NCBI GenBank assembly: GCA_021647445.1 | Contig: JAKIUS010000111.1 | Location: 1-6,064, forward strand | From: Geopsychrobacter sp. | Lineage (GTDB): Bacteria > Desulfobacterota > Desulfuromonadia > Desulfuromonadales > Geopsychrobacteraceae | Length of the DNA stretch: 6,064 nucleotides | Reading direction: 5' to 3' | Translations under genes and position numbers: made by a program | In this document: positions 4,701 through 6,064 of the stretch, piece by piece | Numbering within the stretch: the stretch's first letter is position 1 | Layout: each line of letters begins with the position of its first letter | The notes under the pieces: generated by a model | What the model was told of the DNA's origin: nothing | Database searches by the model: none | What the model saw: only the letters and a program-made list of their open reading frames with translations

Positions 4701-6064
4701 ATGATCGATACACGTATAGTCCGCATCCTGTCCGATATTGTCGGTAAGGAGAACGTCAGTACCCAAAAAGCCGACCTGCTTTGCTATAGCTACGATGCCA
4801 CTCAACAGCAGTTTCTGCCTGATGTTGTGGTTCATCCTGAGAGCGCTGCGGAAATTTCTCTGATCATGAAGATGGCCAACGCCGAGAAGATTCCGGTCTT
4901 CCCGCGTGGTGCCGGTAGCGGTTTTACCGGCGGGAGTCTGCCGACCAAAGGCGGCATCGTACTCTCCACCGAGCGCATGAACCACATTCTTGAGATCGAT
5001 AGTGAAAACTTGATCGCCACTGTTGAGCCGGGGGTGGTGACCGAGCAGTTTCAGCAGGCGGTCGAAAAGGTCGGGCTCTTCTATCCGCCAGATCCCGCTT
5101 CGCTTAAGTTTTCGACCCTCGGCGGCAATGTTGCCGAGTGCGCCGGTGGTCCGCGTTGTGTCAAGTATGGGGTGACCAAGGATTTTATTATCGGTCTGGA
5201 GATCGTGACCCCGCAGGGTGATATCATCACCACCGGTGGCCCGACCATGAAGGGGGTGGTCGGTTACGATCTGACCAAACTCATCTGTGGCAGCGAAGGC
5301 ACCCTGGCGATTATCACGCGCATCATCATCAAGCTGCTACCATTGCCCGAAGCCAAACAGACCATGCTGGTGCTCTTTGATTCCATCGACGGAGCGGCCA
5401 AGGCGGTCTCCAGCATCATCGGGCACAAGATTATTCCGACCACCCTTGAATTTATGGATGGTCGCACCCTTGATTGCGTACGTCAGGCGACCAGCCTCGA
5501 AGTCCCTGAGGGCGCACAGGCGGTGTTGATTATCGAAGTTGATGGCGATCAGGAGTTTCTGGCGAAGCAGGTGCAGAAAATAGCCGCAATCATTCAACCT
5601 CTTGGTGTCGTTGAAACGCGCATTGCCAAGACTGCCGCCGAAAGTGAAGCCTTGTGGCAGATTCGTCGTTCGGTGTCGGCCAGCCTGCGTAAGGTCAATC
5701 CCGATAAGTTTAACGAAGATATCTGCGTACCGCGCTCCAAGGTGCCGGAGATGATTCGTAAGGTCGATGCGATTAGTGAAAAATACGCTATCCCTATCGT
5801 CAATTTTGGTCATGCGGGGGATGGTAATATTCACGTCAATGTGATGATTGACAAGAAGATCCCCGGTGAGCTTGAGAAGGCCGAAAAGGCGATTGAGGAG
5901 GTCTTTAAAGGTGCTCTTGAGCTCGGAGGAACCATGAGTGGTGAGCATGGAGTCGGTATCGAAAAGCGTGATTTGATGGGGGAAATGTTTTCCGAAGATG
6001 ACATGAAACATCAACAGCGTTTAAAATGTGCTTTTGATCCCGCGCAGTTACTTAATCCGGGAAA
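4701..6064 (+). CDS. glcD: FAD-linked 2-hydroxyacid oxidase, GlcD / D-lactate dehydrogenase family (3' end cut by window)
   Basis: This flavoenzyme oxidises glycolate, D-lactate or a related D-2-hydroxyacid to the 2-oxoacid, passing electrons onward, usually through a GlcF-type iron-sulfur partner. The open frame runs to the window end: 454 complete codons plus two bases of a codon for the usual LNPGK ending. Only a few residues are missing from a family length of about 460. The N-terminal PCMH-type FAD domain (about 38-215) shows PRGAGSGFTGG (68-78), PPDPASLKFSTLGGNVAECA (129-148), KYGVTKDFI and GYDLTKLICGSEGTLAIIT (188-206). The C-terminal FAD-oxidase domain has the metal/substrate motif GHAGDGNIH (H371, H378) and SGEHGVG (E415, H416). 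There is no signal peptide or cysteine cluster, so the Fe-S partner is not fused; a glcF-like gene may follow beyond the window. The upstream larA-like gene makes D-lactate a reasonable substrate. Glycolate and D-2-hydroxyglutarate oxidases share the same motifs and are not excluded. Confidence 0.93.
   Translation, partial: MIDTRIVRILSDIVGKENVSTQKADLLCYSYDATQQQFLPDVVVHPESAAEISLIMKMANAEKIPVFPRGAGSGFTGGSLPTKGGIVLSTERMNHILEIDSENLIATVEPGVVTEQFQQAVEKVGLFYPPDPASLKFSTLGGNVAECAGGPRCVKYGVTKDFIIGLEIVTPQGDIITTGGPTMKGVVGYDLTKLICGSEGTLAIITRIIIKLLPLPEAKQTMLVLFDSIDGAAKAVSSIIGHKIIPTTLEFMDGRTLDCVRQATSLEVPEGAQAVLIIEVDGDQEFLAKQVQKIAAIIQPLGVVETRIAKTAAESEALWQIRRSVSASLRKVNPDKFNEDICVPRSKVPEMIRKVDAISEKYAIPIVNFGHAGDGNIHVNVMIDKKIPGELEKAEKAIEEVFKGALELGGTMSGEHGVGIEKRDLMGEMFSEDDMKHQQRLKCAFDPAQLLNPG

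Noticed and set aside
4494..4985. Minus-strand open frame of 163 codons across the spacer and the glcD start
   Set aside because: Half of it is antisense to glcD and the other half is a translation of the intergenic repeat (FTAEVAEIERK type), a known source of spurious proteins.
5337..6014. Long minus-strand open frame of 225 codons inside glcD
   Set aside because: It lies antisense to a gene with clear conserved motifs throughout, has no recognisable domain, and its composition is that expected of a complementary-frame shadow.
1..6064. CRISPR array, tRNA or rRNA genes, toxin-antitoxin or phage-defence genes
   Set aside because: Both strands were read for these; no regularly spaced repeats, cloverleaf sequences or related protein motifs were found.

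Overview
The window reads like a chromosomal segment of a Gram-negative, anaerobic-type bacterium. The best guess is a desulfuromonad or Geobacter-like member of the Desulfobacterota. That assignment is inferred from the gene content (LarA-type nickel enzyme, HDOD-GGDEF regulator, GlcD-type FAD dehydrogenase), moderate GC and Shine-Dalgarno sites; no rRNA or other marker gene is present to prove it.

Layout. Bases 1-126 are the 3' end of a group II intron: a 33-nt domain V and a domain VI with a candidate branch-point A, ending in a CTCTAC 3' terminus. The rest of the intron, and any reverse transcriptase, lies upstream of the window. The 3' exon side contains a sequence that could re-pair with the intron's last helix across the splice junction. 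A gene-poor stretch follows, ending in a strong intrinsic terminator that serves the leftward gene ilvE (353-1417, branched-chain amino acid aminotransferase). A 144-bp divergent spacer with two inverted repeats separates ilvE from three rightward genes: a LarA-family nickel-pincer racemase/epimerase (1562-2836), an HDOD-GGDEF signalling protein (2901-4451), and a GlcD/D-lactate-dehydrogenase-type FAD oxidase (4701 to the window end, lacking only its last few codons). The spacer before glcD holds a heptamer repeat, a C9 tract, an imperfect hairpin and a copy of what looks like a dispersed intergenic repeat.

How the genes may work together. A LarA homologue interconverts stereoisomers of a 2-hydroxyacid, and a GlcD-type enzyme oxidises one stereoisomer (D-lactate, glycolate or a relative) to the 2-oxoacid. 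Their proximity on one strand suggests 2-hydroxyacid catabolism, with the c-di-GMP-type regulator lying between them. This is inference: the spacers contain possible terminators, and the cofactor genes larB/larC/larE are not in the window. IlvE links branched-chain amino acids with their 2-oxoacids and is probably an independent transcription unit. I see no wholly new multi-gene system. The most unusual signals are the intron 3' end with its alternative junction hairpin, and the LarA-GlcD arrangement.
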